DNA of 64,000 bases, taken from positions 15,572,001 through 15,636,000 of the forward strand of contig NC_087095.1 of the NCBI RefSeq assembly GCF_963855985.1, written 5' to 3'. The stretch comes from Ostrinia nubilalis. Its lineage: Eukaryota > Arthropoda > Insecta > Lepidoptera > Crambidae. The notes under the pieces were generated by a model, which was not told the origin of the DNA, ran no database searches, and worked only from the letters and a program-made list of their open reading frames with translations. Numbering within the stretch: position 1 is the stretch's first letter; each line of letters begins with the position of its first letter. This document shows positions 1 through 10,700 of the stretch, in pieces. Made by a program: the position numbers and the translations under genes.

Positions 1-1973
1 CACCACCCTGTGTCTGATTGGCATTTGGATGCAGTATCTCCCTCCACCAGTAGCAACGTAATCGAGCAAGAGGTGTCTCAGAAATGGAAATAATTCTTCC
101 TACTCGACCTCGTGCGCTCATTTTGCATTTCTCAATTACCAAAATTCAGTCTTGTCTACGTTTAAGCATGGACCTATCCTAGGTCCATGCGTATATGCTG
201 CTGATTAAATACAGTCTGCTGTCTGATAGTATAATTTCATAATGATAAAGAAGAACATTTCATAATGAGATAGAGCATTGCTCAAATGCTACTCAAATAG
301 ATAACATCGTGCGTGACGAGACCAGTGACAATTTTACAGAAAGTTACGATCCGAGTATTAGCCAATTGGAGACGAGTCCGATGCTCCAAAATTACAAAAC
401 TAAACTCATGATAAAATCAATGAACACTTTGGAAAATTCAAAGACAAAATTAATGGCCGATTAGGTGAAATAAGACGAAAAGGAGAATAAGCTAACAATA
501 ATATTCATAATATCAAATGCATTAAGAAGTAAGATGAATATTTTGGAAAATTCAAAGAAGACAAAATAAATGGCCGATTGGGTAAAATAAGACGAAAACG
601 AAAAGGAGAATAAGCTAACAATAATATTCATAATATCAAAGGCATTATGAAAGAAGTGAGGAACAAACTTTACAGAATACAAAGCTCACAAAAGACGTCA
701 AAAAAACAAACGCCAAGCGCAGAACACGTCAACTCTAGTTCCGGTGCTGAGTTAAAATGAATCATCATACTCAGCCCAACTGTACACGTGAATCGATAAC
801 GTTTGTAAACCAAGTTCATAATGAAGTTCTATCATCGATTAGGTAGCTAGAGAACAGAATATCAGTTCTTCGTACTTTAATCAAGCACAAGAACCAGACC
901 CCTTTTCCTGCGTACGATTATAAATATAAAAGAATAAAAATAGAACGCGACAAAGTCAAATGAGTTTTAGAACCGTGAATAACCACAGCAATCAAGAAAA
1001 CAATTTTGGTGCGTCTACCACTCGAAACATAAAGTACCTACTTATAAAAACTCCAACATCTGAAAAATCCTTCGGAAACGAACGCTGTGGCGCGCGCACC
1101 TGGTCACAAGCATCCCTTTATGACGTCAACGAATGAAAAAACACTTCGATAATGCTACTCCACCACACTGCACGCACACAGCAATCACAAGCAGATATGC
1201 GTGTTCTGATGACAATTTTCTACGTTATTTTGCTCATGAAATAAAATTAAATAGACTATTAGGTGAAAAGGTGCTGTAAAAAACAATTAAATAAATAGAA
1301 CTTTTTAATTTAGTGTCAGTGTTGTATGAATGAATATAAAATGTACAATAAATGTCTGAATAGACATGAACAGAATTAAATATTTAGTCAAATTGGCAAC
1401 TAAAACTAATTATAAAAAACATAAAATTATGCTACTTATAAACTATTTTACATGCTGAATGGCTTAATATTACGGAAATATCACAGCAGACCGAGTATCA
1501 GGTTACCTTACAGTCAGCCATTTTGTTATACTTGGGCGCCATTTTGTCGTCGACTCAACGCATAGCTGGGAAGACGTAGGTACGAAACAAAATAATATAA
1601 AATTATACATATTATTATTACGTCAGTTTTAATTTCAGTTAGTAAATTATCACTTCAGCTTTAATGTACAATTCACAATTAACAATAGGATTTTAGAGGC
1701 AGTATAAGACAGAAAGACTTTTTTAAGGCAGTTTATGACAGCAGTCTATATCAAAATGATAATTTACTGACGCGAATGAAAACTGGGGTACAGACGGCAG
1801 CAGACATAGCATTTAGCAGGAAGATGTTAAAAGTACACAAATCAGTTCGTTTTTTGCTCGTGATCACCAGAGTCATACAAGAGTTCGAAATGAAACATTA
1901 CACTGAACAATAAATTGTTTAATCAGCAATAAATTAGAATTAAACCTAACGCGATCGAACGGCACATCGTCCA
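1..1973. other. AT-rich sequence with no recognised gene
   Basis: No convincing coding exon is seen on either strand. A segment of about 105-110 bp is directly duplicated with a shift near 113 bp (first copy from about 428, second from about 540). Both copies share blocks such as GGAGAATAAGCTAACAATAA. The short minus-strand reading frame across it is compositional. The stretch just before 1974 should hold the 3' end of the neighbouring minus-strand gene. Confidence 0.5.
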
Positions 1974-3362
1974 TCATTCGAGCGATATAGTCTTTAGGTT
2001 GTTGAGGGTGTGCGCGATGAGGATGACGGGATGCGGCTGCAGCACGGCGGCGGGCAGCGGGCGCTGGCGCGCGCCGCACGGCTCGGCCGGCAGCAGGAGC
2101 GGCGTGGCCGCCGTGCGCCGCAATACCGCACCGCCTCGCATCACGCAAGCCACGCCCGCGCGCGGGTCGCAGTTTTCATTCACCGGGCTCTCGTCGTCCG
2201 AGCACAGGTCGATCACCTCGCACTCCGCCTCCACTCGCTTCAGAGGATCGCGGCCCCTCGTCTCCCCGAAAACGGGCTGCTCGCAGTCCACGAATATTAT
2301 GTCCTTGTCCTCCAGCTGCTGCCTCTCGGCCTCTTTCCTCGTCTCCTCTATATGCTCGTTTATTCTCTTCAGAGACATCCTCTCCACGTCCACCGTGACC
2401 GGCCTGCATTTCAGCAGCAGCAGTTGTCCGTTTAAATCTAATATTTTCTTCTTTCTCTGATCCGTAAACGTGTGCTTTCTGTGCCAGTAGTCTATGGGCC
2501 GTCTGTATCTGATTGGAAATTGTTGATTTTTACTTTTGCTAGCTACGAATTTACTAATTGATAATGGAGTACAACAGTACCTTTCGATTCTCTCTCGAGA
2601 ATAAGTCGTGTCTCGCTGTATATTTGATTTGACGTTTTTCAAATAGGCAAGCGATGAAAACGGATACGGAGGACCTCTGTCTATGTTTGCAGCGCTTCTG
2701 ATGTTTCTCGGCTTGGCATCATTAGCGGCTGCCCTGCCGGACGAAGACTGTGCTTTCTCTCCGACCGGTTGCAATTTTAACGCTGCAATGAAATCTGCCA
2801 GACCACCACCGCAGGATTCCTCTTCGTTACTGCACAGCCTCTCGTGCGCTCTCAACAGGTCGAGATTGTCAAAATGACTGTCACAGCTGTCACACAAATA
2901 GATATCGGGCGGCTCCGGCGAAGACTCCACGATCGCGATCGGTGCTCTGTCATAGTGAATGTTTTCGTTTCTGAACGTGACGAGGAGTTTGCCGCTGGGC
3001 CTGTAGTAGAGGGACGTGGTGTGGTCGCGGTTGTCGACGTACCTGAGCCGCTTGCGGGGGTAGCGCGCCAGCTGCGCGGAGAACACCAGCAGGAAGGGGC
3101 TCTTGTGGAAGTCGTAGCACCGCTTGACCAGGACCTTCAGCCGCGCCACCCAGTCCCGGGGCACCGCCGCCGGCCGCACGAACGGGTGCGAAAACTGCAC
3201 GTCGTCGGGCCACCACGGAGGCTGGCGGATGTCTTTGGCGGTGTCGTGACCCCAGGAACAAGTCACCATGAAGGTGATGAACTTCTCCAGCTCCTCGGCG
3301 GTGAAGTCCGTCAGCGCCGTGGGGTTGCCGTTGGCGAAGAGAAGCGGTAAATTGGCGATCAT
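1974..3362 (-). CDS. NRF1-like domain and zinc-finger protein (462 aa)
   Basis: A single uninterrupted reading frame of 462 codons. Residues 20-95 resemble part of the DNA-binding/dimerisation region of NRF1/erect wing: an acidic helix (FTAEELEKF, 20-28), then PPWWPDDV (48-55), then a helix with LKVLVKRCYDFH (75-86), matching the order seen in NRF1. One zinc-finger-like motif follows (C157, C160, H173, C177: C2HC). The middle is basic. The C-terminal part has a charged helix (ERQQLEDKD) and then EVIDLCSDDE, which fits a SUMO-interacting motif (hydrophobic core plus acidic tail). A likely role is a nuclear chromatin or DNA-binding factor; this is inference. It is much shorter and more divergent than true NRF1, so it is a relative and not the orthologue. 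An out-of-frame ATG lies 25 nt upstream (3387) and opens an overlapping 145-codon frame, which might damp translation. It is divergent from TBC1D5. Confidence 0.72.
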   Translation of the reverse strand: MIANLPLLFANGNPTALTDFTAEELEKFITFMVTCSWGHDTAKDIRQPPWWPDDVQFSHPFVRPAAVPRDWVARLKVLVKRCYDFHKSPFLLVFSAQLARYPRKRLRYVDNRDHTTSLYYRPSGKLLVTFRNENIHYDRAPIAIVESSPEPPDIYLCDSCDSHFDNLDLLRAHERLCSNEEESCGGGLADFIAALKLQPVGEKAQSSSGRAAANDAKPRNIRSAANIDRGPPYPFSSLAYLKNVKSNIQRDTTYSRERIERYCCTPLSISKFVASKSKNQQFPIRYRRPIDYWHRKHTFTDQRKKKILDLNGQLLLLKCRPVTVDVERMSLKRINEHIEETRKEAERQQLEDKDIIFVDCEQPVFGETRGRDPLKRVEAECEVIDLCSDDESPVNENCDPRAGVACVMRGGAVLRRTAATPLLLPAEPCGARQRPLPAAVLQPHPVILIAHTLNNLKTISLE

Positions 3363-4196
3363 GGTTCCCGCTATCGCCTATGGTCATCGCAGTCGGAGGG
3401 CAGTGAGCGCTTGCGATCTTGCTCGCGTTCCCACCATAACGGTTAATATATTACAGTCCATTGTGGCGATCGTGCTTGAAAACATTTACAACGCACATGT
3501 GTAGACACAAATTTGAAAAAACATAAATGGCAATTCAAAAACTGTATTCCACTCAAAATCACAATTTTGCGACGAGCGAGAGCGTTCGTTGACTAAAAAG
3601 AGAAAGATCCATAGATCCACAGAGTACCAACCATTTAGTTCAGCCTTTTTTTGTTGCGTAGTATAATAGGCATGTCCACTACATTTTTCTTGAATATTCC
3701 AAACGAGTGATTTTATCGATATCGAGTTAGTTTATACATCTTTGTTTTACTTTGAGCAGCAATTGAATATCTGCATTTTTACATAATAAGACATCTATTT
3801 ATATGACAAAAATAAAAATGACGTTATTTATATGAATAAGTAACTGTAAAGTTGATGGCAAACGCCATTCGCCAAAACAGTTAATCGATTTCGTCACAAT
3901 GATGTATCGATGAAATCGGAACAGTGCATGCGAATAAATAACGAACATAACATAAATTACGAATTGATTTCATTTAGTAATTTATTGAGGACTTTGACAG
4001 TATTTATAGTAAGAACTAGCTTTCCGCCCGCGGCTTCGCCCGCGTGGAATTTTGTCTGTCACAGAAAAACTTTATCGCGCGCGTCCCTGTTTCAAAAACC
4101 GGGATAAAAACTATCCTATGTTCTTTCCCGGGACTCAAACTATCTCTATGCCAAATTTCATCAAAATCGGTTGCGAGGTTTAAGCGGGAAAGCGTA

Positions 4197-4245
<49 letters not shown>

Positions 4246-4794
4246 GTTACTTTCGCATTTATAATATTAGTTGGGATAAATATTATTGTGATTGCTGACA
4301 TTATGTAGGTGCTGCTAACAGGAATAATGGAACTGGAATGGTTATTCTTTTACGTAATGAAATCTGAGGTAATAAATCAAACTAAATACAGCTGTTTGTG
4401 GTAAATAATTTCAAACTGGAAGTTTTGTGTAATTTGGTAGGCCCAGTCTAGATTAGTCTGGGCTAGGCTAGTGAAACATTTAGGTATGCGATCAGTGTAA
4501 TTAATTTGCGTAGAAGAATATAGAATCCTGTAGTCTATGATTCATTCTATCACATCCCTCGCATTAAAAAAGTAAATGTCAAAGTCATACTGTGTAATGT
4601 CAAATGTCAACACACATGTCAATAAAAAAATTCAAAGTGCAGGGCAGTGGAGATAAAATAAAATTTTATATTATATTAATCGTTTCTTCAATAGAAATCT
4701 GTTTCATTCGGTGCTTAGTAATGAAGAGCATTATATAAAGTTACAGTGATTCAATTTAAAATGTTATTACTTATTTAAAAAGAAGATAAACAAC
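3363..4794. other. Intergenic region between divergent genes
   Basis: Spacer of 1.43 kb between the start codons of the NRF1-like gene (minus) and TBC1D5 (plus). It should contain both promoters, but no TATA box is placed confidently. About 260 bp of it is a dispersed (ACAG)n repeat, listed separately. Confidence 0.5.
4012..4275 (+). repeat. Dispersed lepidopteran repeat with (ACAG)n run
   Basis: It begins with the GC-rich block CTTTCCGCCCGCGGCTTCGC, continues through ATGCCAAATTTCATC, ends in about 12 ACAG units, and closes with TTTATAATATTAG. A second copy lies reversed at 41170-41424 with long stretches of identity. The layout matches the 3' portion of a very common lepidopteran interspersed element; the exact class is not determined here. 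Confidence 0.8.
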
Positions 4795-7700
4795 ATGGTA
4801 AGAGTTGTTTGTTTGATATGAACAAAATGTATTTATGTTCAACTATTTAATCCGCTTTCCTTGTTTTATTCCAGGATAACACTTTATCTGATGGATCTTC
4901 AAGCTCTCCTTCTCAGAGTAACTTTGAAATCTTAGACTATGAGTAAGTACACAAGTAACAGATAATTGCATATCAATGATAAAACTTTGTGGTTTCTCTT
5001 TGTTCAAGGTGCATCATATAATATATCTATTTCCTACAAACATCTCATTATAAGGTCTTGTTATTAAATAACTTATCAAGGATTCTCTCAGAAGTTATCA
5101 TTGTTATCATTTTACTTTTGATTAAAAAATTAACAAGTTTACTCAAAACCGTCTGTAGTTTAAATATCTACTAAAAAGAATCTTGAATATTGTCTAAAAT
5201 CACTTTTTAACCCAAGTTTTTAATGTTTTGTTTTTATGTATTGTATGAACCTCAAAAATTAATTATTTAATTACTACCCGCAAACTAAACAATGTCATAT
5301 CTAATTAATACCCTTGATAACATGCCATGAAACATAATATTCATTTTGTAAACAAAGAAAAATATTTTATTGCGTTTTCATGAACAGATAACAGCCCATC
5401 AAGTTAAACACTGTGGAATCTAATTTAGTTCTGATAGGTTCTATTTTGCAACAAATTTTGCAATCTGTTGAACTGTTTTCTAGCTCCAATACTAATGTAT
5501 AAGTATAATATTACCAGTATCGCAGTTCATTTTCCAAATAAATAAATTTTAATCATTAAAGGGAAATATCAGTTTGACCACTTGATTTAAAACCCTCCCT
5601 CCACCAATCTACACAGGATCCACCATTAAGAATGGCCTAAGCCAGTGCACAGTCAAGGTGGTCCCTTCAATGAGGATAAGTGTACTCAAACCTACTTTGT
5701 ATTTAGTCCTTAAGTGTCAAAGTGTGGGGAATGCCTAAAAATCTGATTAACTCCCTCTAGGACAAAATGTATCCTGCCTGGACTACAAATTCCCCCTCTC
5801 AGCCACAAAATCCCCCTGATCCACAATATCCCCCCTAGGCCACAATATCCCCCTAGGCCCACAATATCCCCCTAGCCCACAAAATCCCCCTAGGCCACAT
5901 TATACCTGGGCCACAATATCCTCTCTGGACCAAATCTGAGCACAATCATATGGGACGTATATTACGTCTTTCAGCCATATTTTTTCTCTGTAATTGCTGT
6001 TTAAGCTTAATATGTAACTTTTTCTTCAGCTTCCTGCCACAAGAGTGGACATTGGATGCGCTGAGGCAGTCGGCGCTGCAGCAGCGGCTAGCGCGCCCTC
6101 GCAGCCTGGGATGGGCTATCATGCTGCACGCGCTGCCTTCAGCGCAAGGAGACGTCATCAGCAGGTATGTGACGTCATTGCTGCAGCAGCGGCTAGCGCG
6201 CCCGCGAAGCCTGGGATGGTCTATGCTGCACGCGCTGCCTTCAGCGCAAGGAGACATCATCAGCAGGTATGTGACGTCATCGCTGCAGCAGCGGCTAGCG
6301 CGCCCTTGCAGCCTGGGATGGGCTATCATGCTGCACGCGCTGCCTTCAGCGCAAGGAGACATCATCAGCAGGTATGTGACGTCATCGCTGCAGCAGCGGC
6401 TAGCGCGCCCGCGTAGCCTGGGATGGCTATCATGCTGCACGCGCTGCCTTCAGCGCAAGGAGACATCATCAGCAGGTATGTGATGTGACGTCATCGCTGC
6501 AGCAGCGGCTAGCGCGCCCGCGCAGCCTGGGATGGGCTATCATGCTGCACGCGCTGCCTTCAGCGCAAGGAGACATCATCAGCAGGTATGTGACGTCATC
6601 GCTGCAGCAGCGGCTAGCGCGCCCTCGCAGCCTGGGATGGGCTATCATGCCGCACGCGCTGCCTTCAGCGCAAGGAGACATCGTCAGCAGGTATGTGACG
6701 TCATCGCTGCAGCTTCCTGCCCCGGGTATCTTGGAATTTGCTAAAGTCCAGTCGCCGTCATCCAATGACCCCAAGCTACCCATCCTTATCGCTCGCGCGT
6801 AATTGCTGTCGCGACTGTGCGACGAGCGGCCGCAGTGAATGTGCGAGGATGGGTAGCTTGGGGTCATTGGACGAAATTCTATGTGCTCGGCGACCGAACT
6901 TTATCATGCTGCACGCGCTGCTTTCAGCACAAGGAGACATCATCAGCAGGTATGTGTGACGTCACCGCTGCAACCTCGTGCCATAGCCTTGGCTGCCCTC
7001 AGCTCAGGGAAGCGTCATCACCAGGTATACGACGTCACAGCTGCAGCTTCCTGTCGCAGAAGTGGTCTTCTGCTAGACATCGTTGGAAGTTATTTAGAGA
7101 TCGTCAATTGTTTATTAAGCCGGTCACAAATGTGCCGTGTTTGCGAAGATGCACCTAAACATCTTTCGTAAATATTCATAAACTTTTGTGCAAACACACA
7201 CATCTTATCACATTTTAGTAGTCATCTTTCTAAAACAAATATTTCAAGATGTATCTTTTGTTCTTTCAGCATAACAACCCACAGGAATTACTACAATGAC
7301 TTGAAGGCCAAGCTGTCCATGGACCCACGGGCTGTGATCGGTGATGATCCGCTGTCGCAAGATGACGAGGTAACAAATAAAATACGTACTTCTTCTTAGA
7401 ATGTTTTATTTTATTTTCTTTATTAGAAAAACATACAGCTTATATTGTAATACAATTTTTATTTATTTGCATGATTATAAATAATACCGAAACCATTCTA
7501 AATTAATGTATTTTTATTTTTACTTTACTTACTTAGATCCGACACGTCTGTCGTCAAAAACCTGTTGGGTCCAAATCAATTGTAAACATAAGCACATGGC
7601 CTAAACCAGATAAGATAATTTCGTTAAAACAATATTAACCTCTTGTTCCTCTAATAATATCAAGTTATTGTTTACAGAGCGTATGGAAACAACACTTCTG

Positions 7701-10700
7701 TGATAATGAGCTCAAAGCTATAATAATGCAGGACGTCGTCAGGACCTTCCCTGATGAGTTATACTTCCGTGACCAGGATGTACAGGACATGATGGTAAGA
7801 TAAGTAGTTCTAAAGTTTTTTGTGAGAGAATAAACTGTCATTGACTGTTCACAGTAGGTGAACTCTATTATTGACTTTAAAACACCGGCTATTTAATCCT
7901 ACCTATTGGTGATGGAAGTGCCCAGTGGGAAAAAGGGACCTACAAATGGAATTCTCTTTATAGCCTGACCAGGAACATAAAAACCCTCGCCATGTTGCGG
8001 AAAATTAATGGTACTAATTTCTTTTAATGGCAACAGTAACTGAAAACTTCATTGACATGTCACCTTGAATGTCAGTCTATTGCTGTCAAAGTGTAAACAA
8101 ACTTTATTTTAAATGTGCGCAATTGATTTTGTGAATTAAATTGCTAAAATATTTTTATAGTCGTGAAAGAAAAGTGGTTCACAATGTGTTAAAGTATTTG
8201 TCGAAGAGAAATACTAAGGGTTCGGACAATATTTTCATTGAATTATGTTTCCGACAAAGGTTGTCAAATTGACTGACATGTTTATCGTATAGTACAGTCA
8301 ACTATGAAAATTAGCTGTGGTTTGTTTCAACTACCTATTTTAAAGTTTTTTGTCACTTTGTAAGTATTGAATTTTATGGAATTGGGAAAGAAGTACCAAG
8401 TTTGAAGCGTTCATGAGCAGACATTGTAGTTGAATATTCAAGTTCAGAATTTGATTATTGATGAATAATAATAAAATCCTACTTGCTCGATTGATGGTTT
8501 CATTTAATTTATTTAAACCAGTTTACCTATAATATAATATTTTTTTGTTAATTTATGAAAATATTAAATTAGCCTTATAATCCTGAATCCTGATACATAA
8601 AGTTAGCCTATTAATTTAATACAGGTACGACTGTACCCAGTGTTGCGCTATCAAATGCAATTGACGCGCCTCTATGCCAGGGTTTTTATGTTCCTGGTCA
8701 GGCTATACCACTCTGGACATATAACGCGAACATAAATCAGGGGGACCCCGTGGATTCACGGTAGTACAGGCGAAGTAACCTATGAATATTAACAGCCTAT
8801 TTGTACATGATCGCTGAAAAGAACTATAATTTTACGATTTCCCTGTTTTTAGAGGAAAACCCCTTAATCCTTAAATGCCCAGAGTCAAATTTCTTAACAC
8901 CGATTGCCAGTTTCTTACGCGTAAAGTACGCATAGTCTACGCTGATAGCCTCCGCTAAAACTCGCCTAGGAGCCCGCACGCGTTCGTTCGTTTCAGCCAA
9001 AGGACGCCCACTGCTGGACAAGATACATTTTGGAACATTATACAAGGTTATTTTTTGTATATACGAAAGCCGAACACGTGTGACGTATTTTAATCTTTAG
9101 AATCAGTATAAAAAAATTAAAAGGATACCTTAAAAACTCACGAAGTTCCAAGATTTATTTGTTGTCCCATTATCCGCACGCGAGTGTAGACATCGTACAG
9201 CGCGCGGCACTTTCATTGTTGACAACGCAATGTTTGTTAAGCTTTGACAACATTTTCCATACGCGCAGAACATTTTAGTAAGGTATCCGTAAATTATGGA
9301 TTTGTAAATATTATTTAGTCAAAATGTAACATGATATAAAAAATATTGCGATGGATTCTATTACTGATTCTGAACAAATAGTTTTAAGGTTTCGTATATA
9401 CTAAAAATAACCTTGTATAAGCAATGCATGTACAAGTTTTAGTATAGACCTCCAGCGATTATGTATCTCCAGGTCCGCATCCTATTCTTCTGGGCGCGGT
9501 CGCACGCGCACGTGGGTTACCGGCAAGGCATGCACGAGATCCTGGCGCCGGTGCTGTTTGAACTGTTCCAGGACAGGCGGTTTGCGCCCAGAGACGTGTG
9601 GTAAGTCCATAAATCGTTTACTTTTCATGGCGAATATGTGATTTCCATGTCCATAATTTATTAGCCATACGTGCTTCCCCATGTCCAAAAACTTTTAAGT
9701 AACTCCATAAATTGTTTACTTTAAGTGGCTAATATGTGATTTCCATGTCCATAATTTTTGGCCAATTATTGTTTCCCTATGTTCACTAACTTTTCTTTTA
9801 ATATGTAACTCCATAAATTGTTTACTTTTCATGGCCAATATGAGATTTCCATGTCCGTAATTTATGGCCAATCTATGTTTACTCATGTCCACAAACTTTT
9901 CCTATAATATGAAAAAATCACTTCTTCATCTCCTCACTCGTATAGACCAAATATACCGAACTGTCCTACCCGTGACATTCACAGCGAGGCGCCACCGTCA
10001 ATACCGGATCGATGCCGCGCTGGTTCCGTTTTTTGCCATGTTGGAAACGTATGATGGAACGATGGTAGTGCCCCCCTGTCAATGATTTTGGCGGGACAGT
10101 TCAGTTTAGGACATTAGAAGGAACCTTCGAGTAAAGAGTTCACTGTTTTCCATGATAAAAATTTCAAAGCAAATCTACATACAGATTGTAATAAATGTTC
10201 TTTGTTTTGTTCTATTTTCCAGCGACGTTCTAAAATGTTTTTTGGACGATGACTACCTCGAGCATGACAGTTAGTAAGTATCTTTACAATTTTGTATACT
10301 TACACATTTGACTCACTAGAAATTGTTATTTAAACGTGTGTTTATTTACAGCATGCTTTTCAATGCGGTTATGAAGGGTCTAGAAAGATTCTACTCCACA
10401 GGCGATGTAGTTCCTTCGAAGTCTGGGCGGTTGCCTACTTCAAAAGTAGTTCATGTATGTATTGCTCCTTAATATTATTAGTTGGGGACATATTATGAAC
10501 CTATTGCCACTCAACTTAAAGGTTATTTTTGCTTGGTTGTGAAACAGCACTCACAAATGTTATGCTTTTTTTTTTCAGAATCCCAATGAAGTGGTCAGAT
10601 ATTTAGATAAAGTGAAGGAAGAGTTTTTAGTGCCTTTAGACCACGAGTTGGCAGCGCATTTACACGAGTGTAATATTACTATGGAGCTTTTTGGAATGTA

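Noticed and set aside
461..682. Minus-strand frame with a repeated hydrophobic pattern
   Set aside because: It arises from a direct duplication of AT-rich DNA; no homology or splice context.
2010..3350. Plus-strand frames opposite the NRF1-like gene
   Set aside because: Antisense shadows of a GC-rich coding exon, Arg/Ser-rich, no motifs.
2950..3387. 145-codon frame overlapping the NRF1-like gene
   Set aside because: No recognisable domain, low-complexity Gln/Arg/His composition expected from a shifted GC-rich frame. Kept only as a possible upstream frame.
5946..6867. Several overlapping frames on both strands of 100-177 codons
   Set aside because: These are reflections of the exon-3 array and the palindromic element; only the exon-3 frame matches TBC1D5.
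9958..10104. GAACTGTCC / GGACAGTTC ends suggesting a small MITE
   Set aside because: Only nine matching bases and no target duplication seen; too weak to call.
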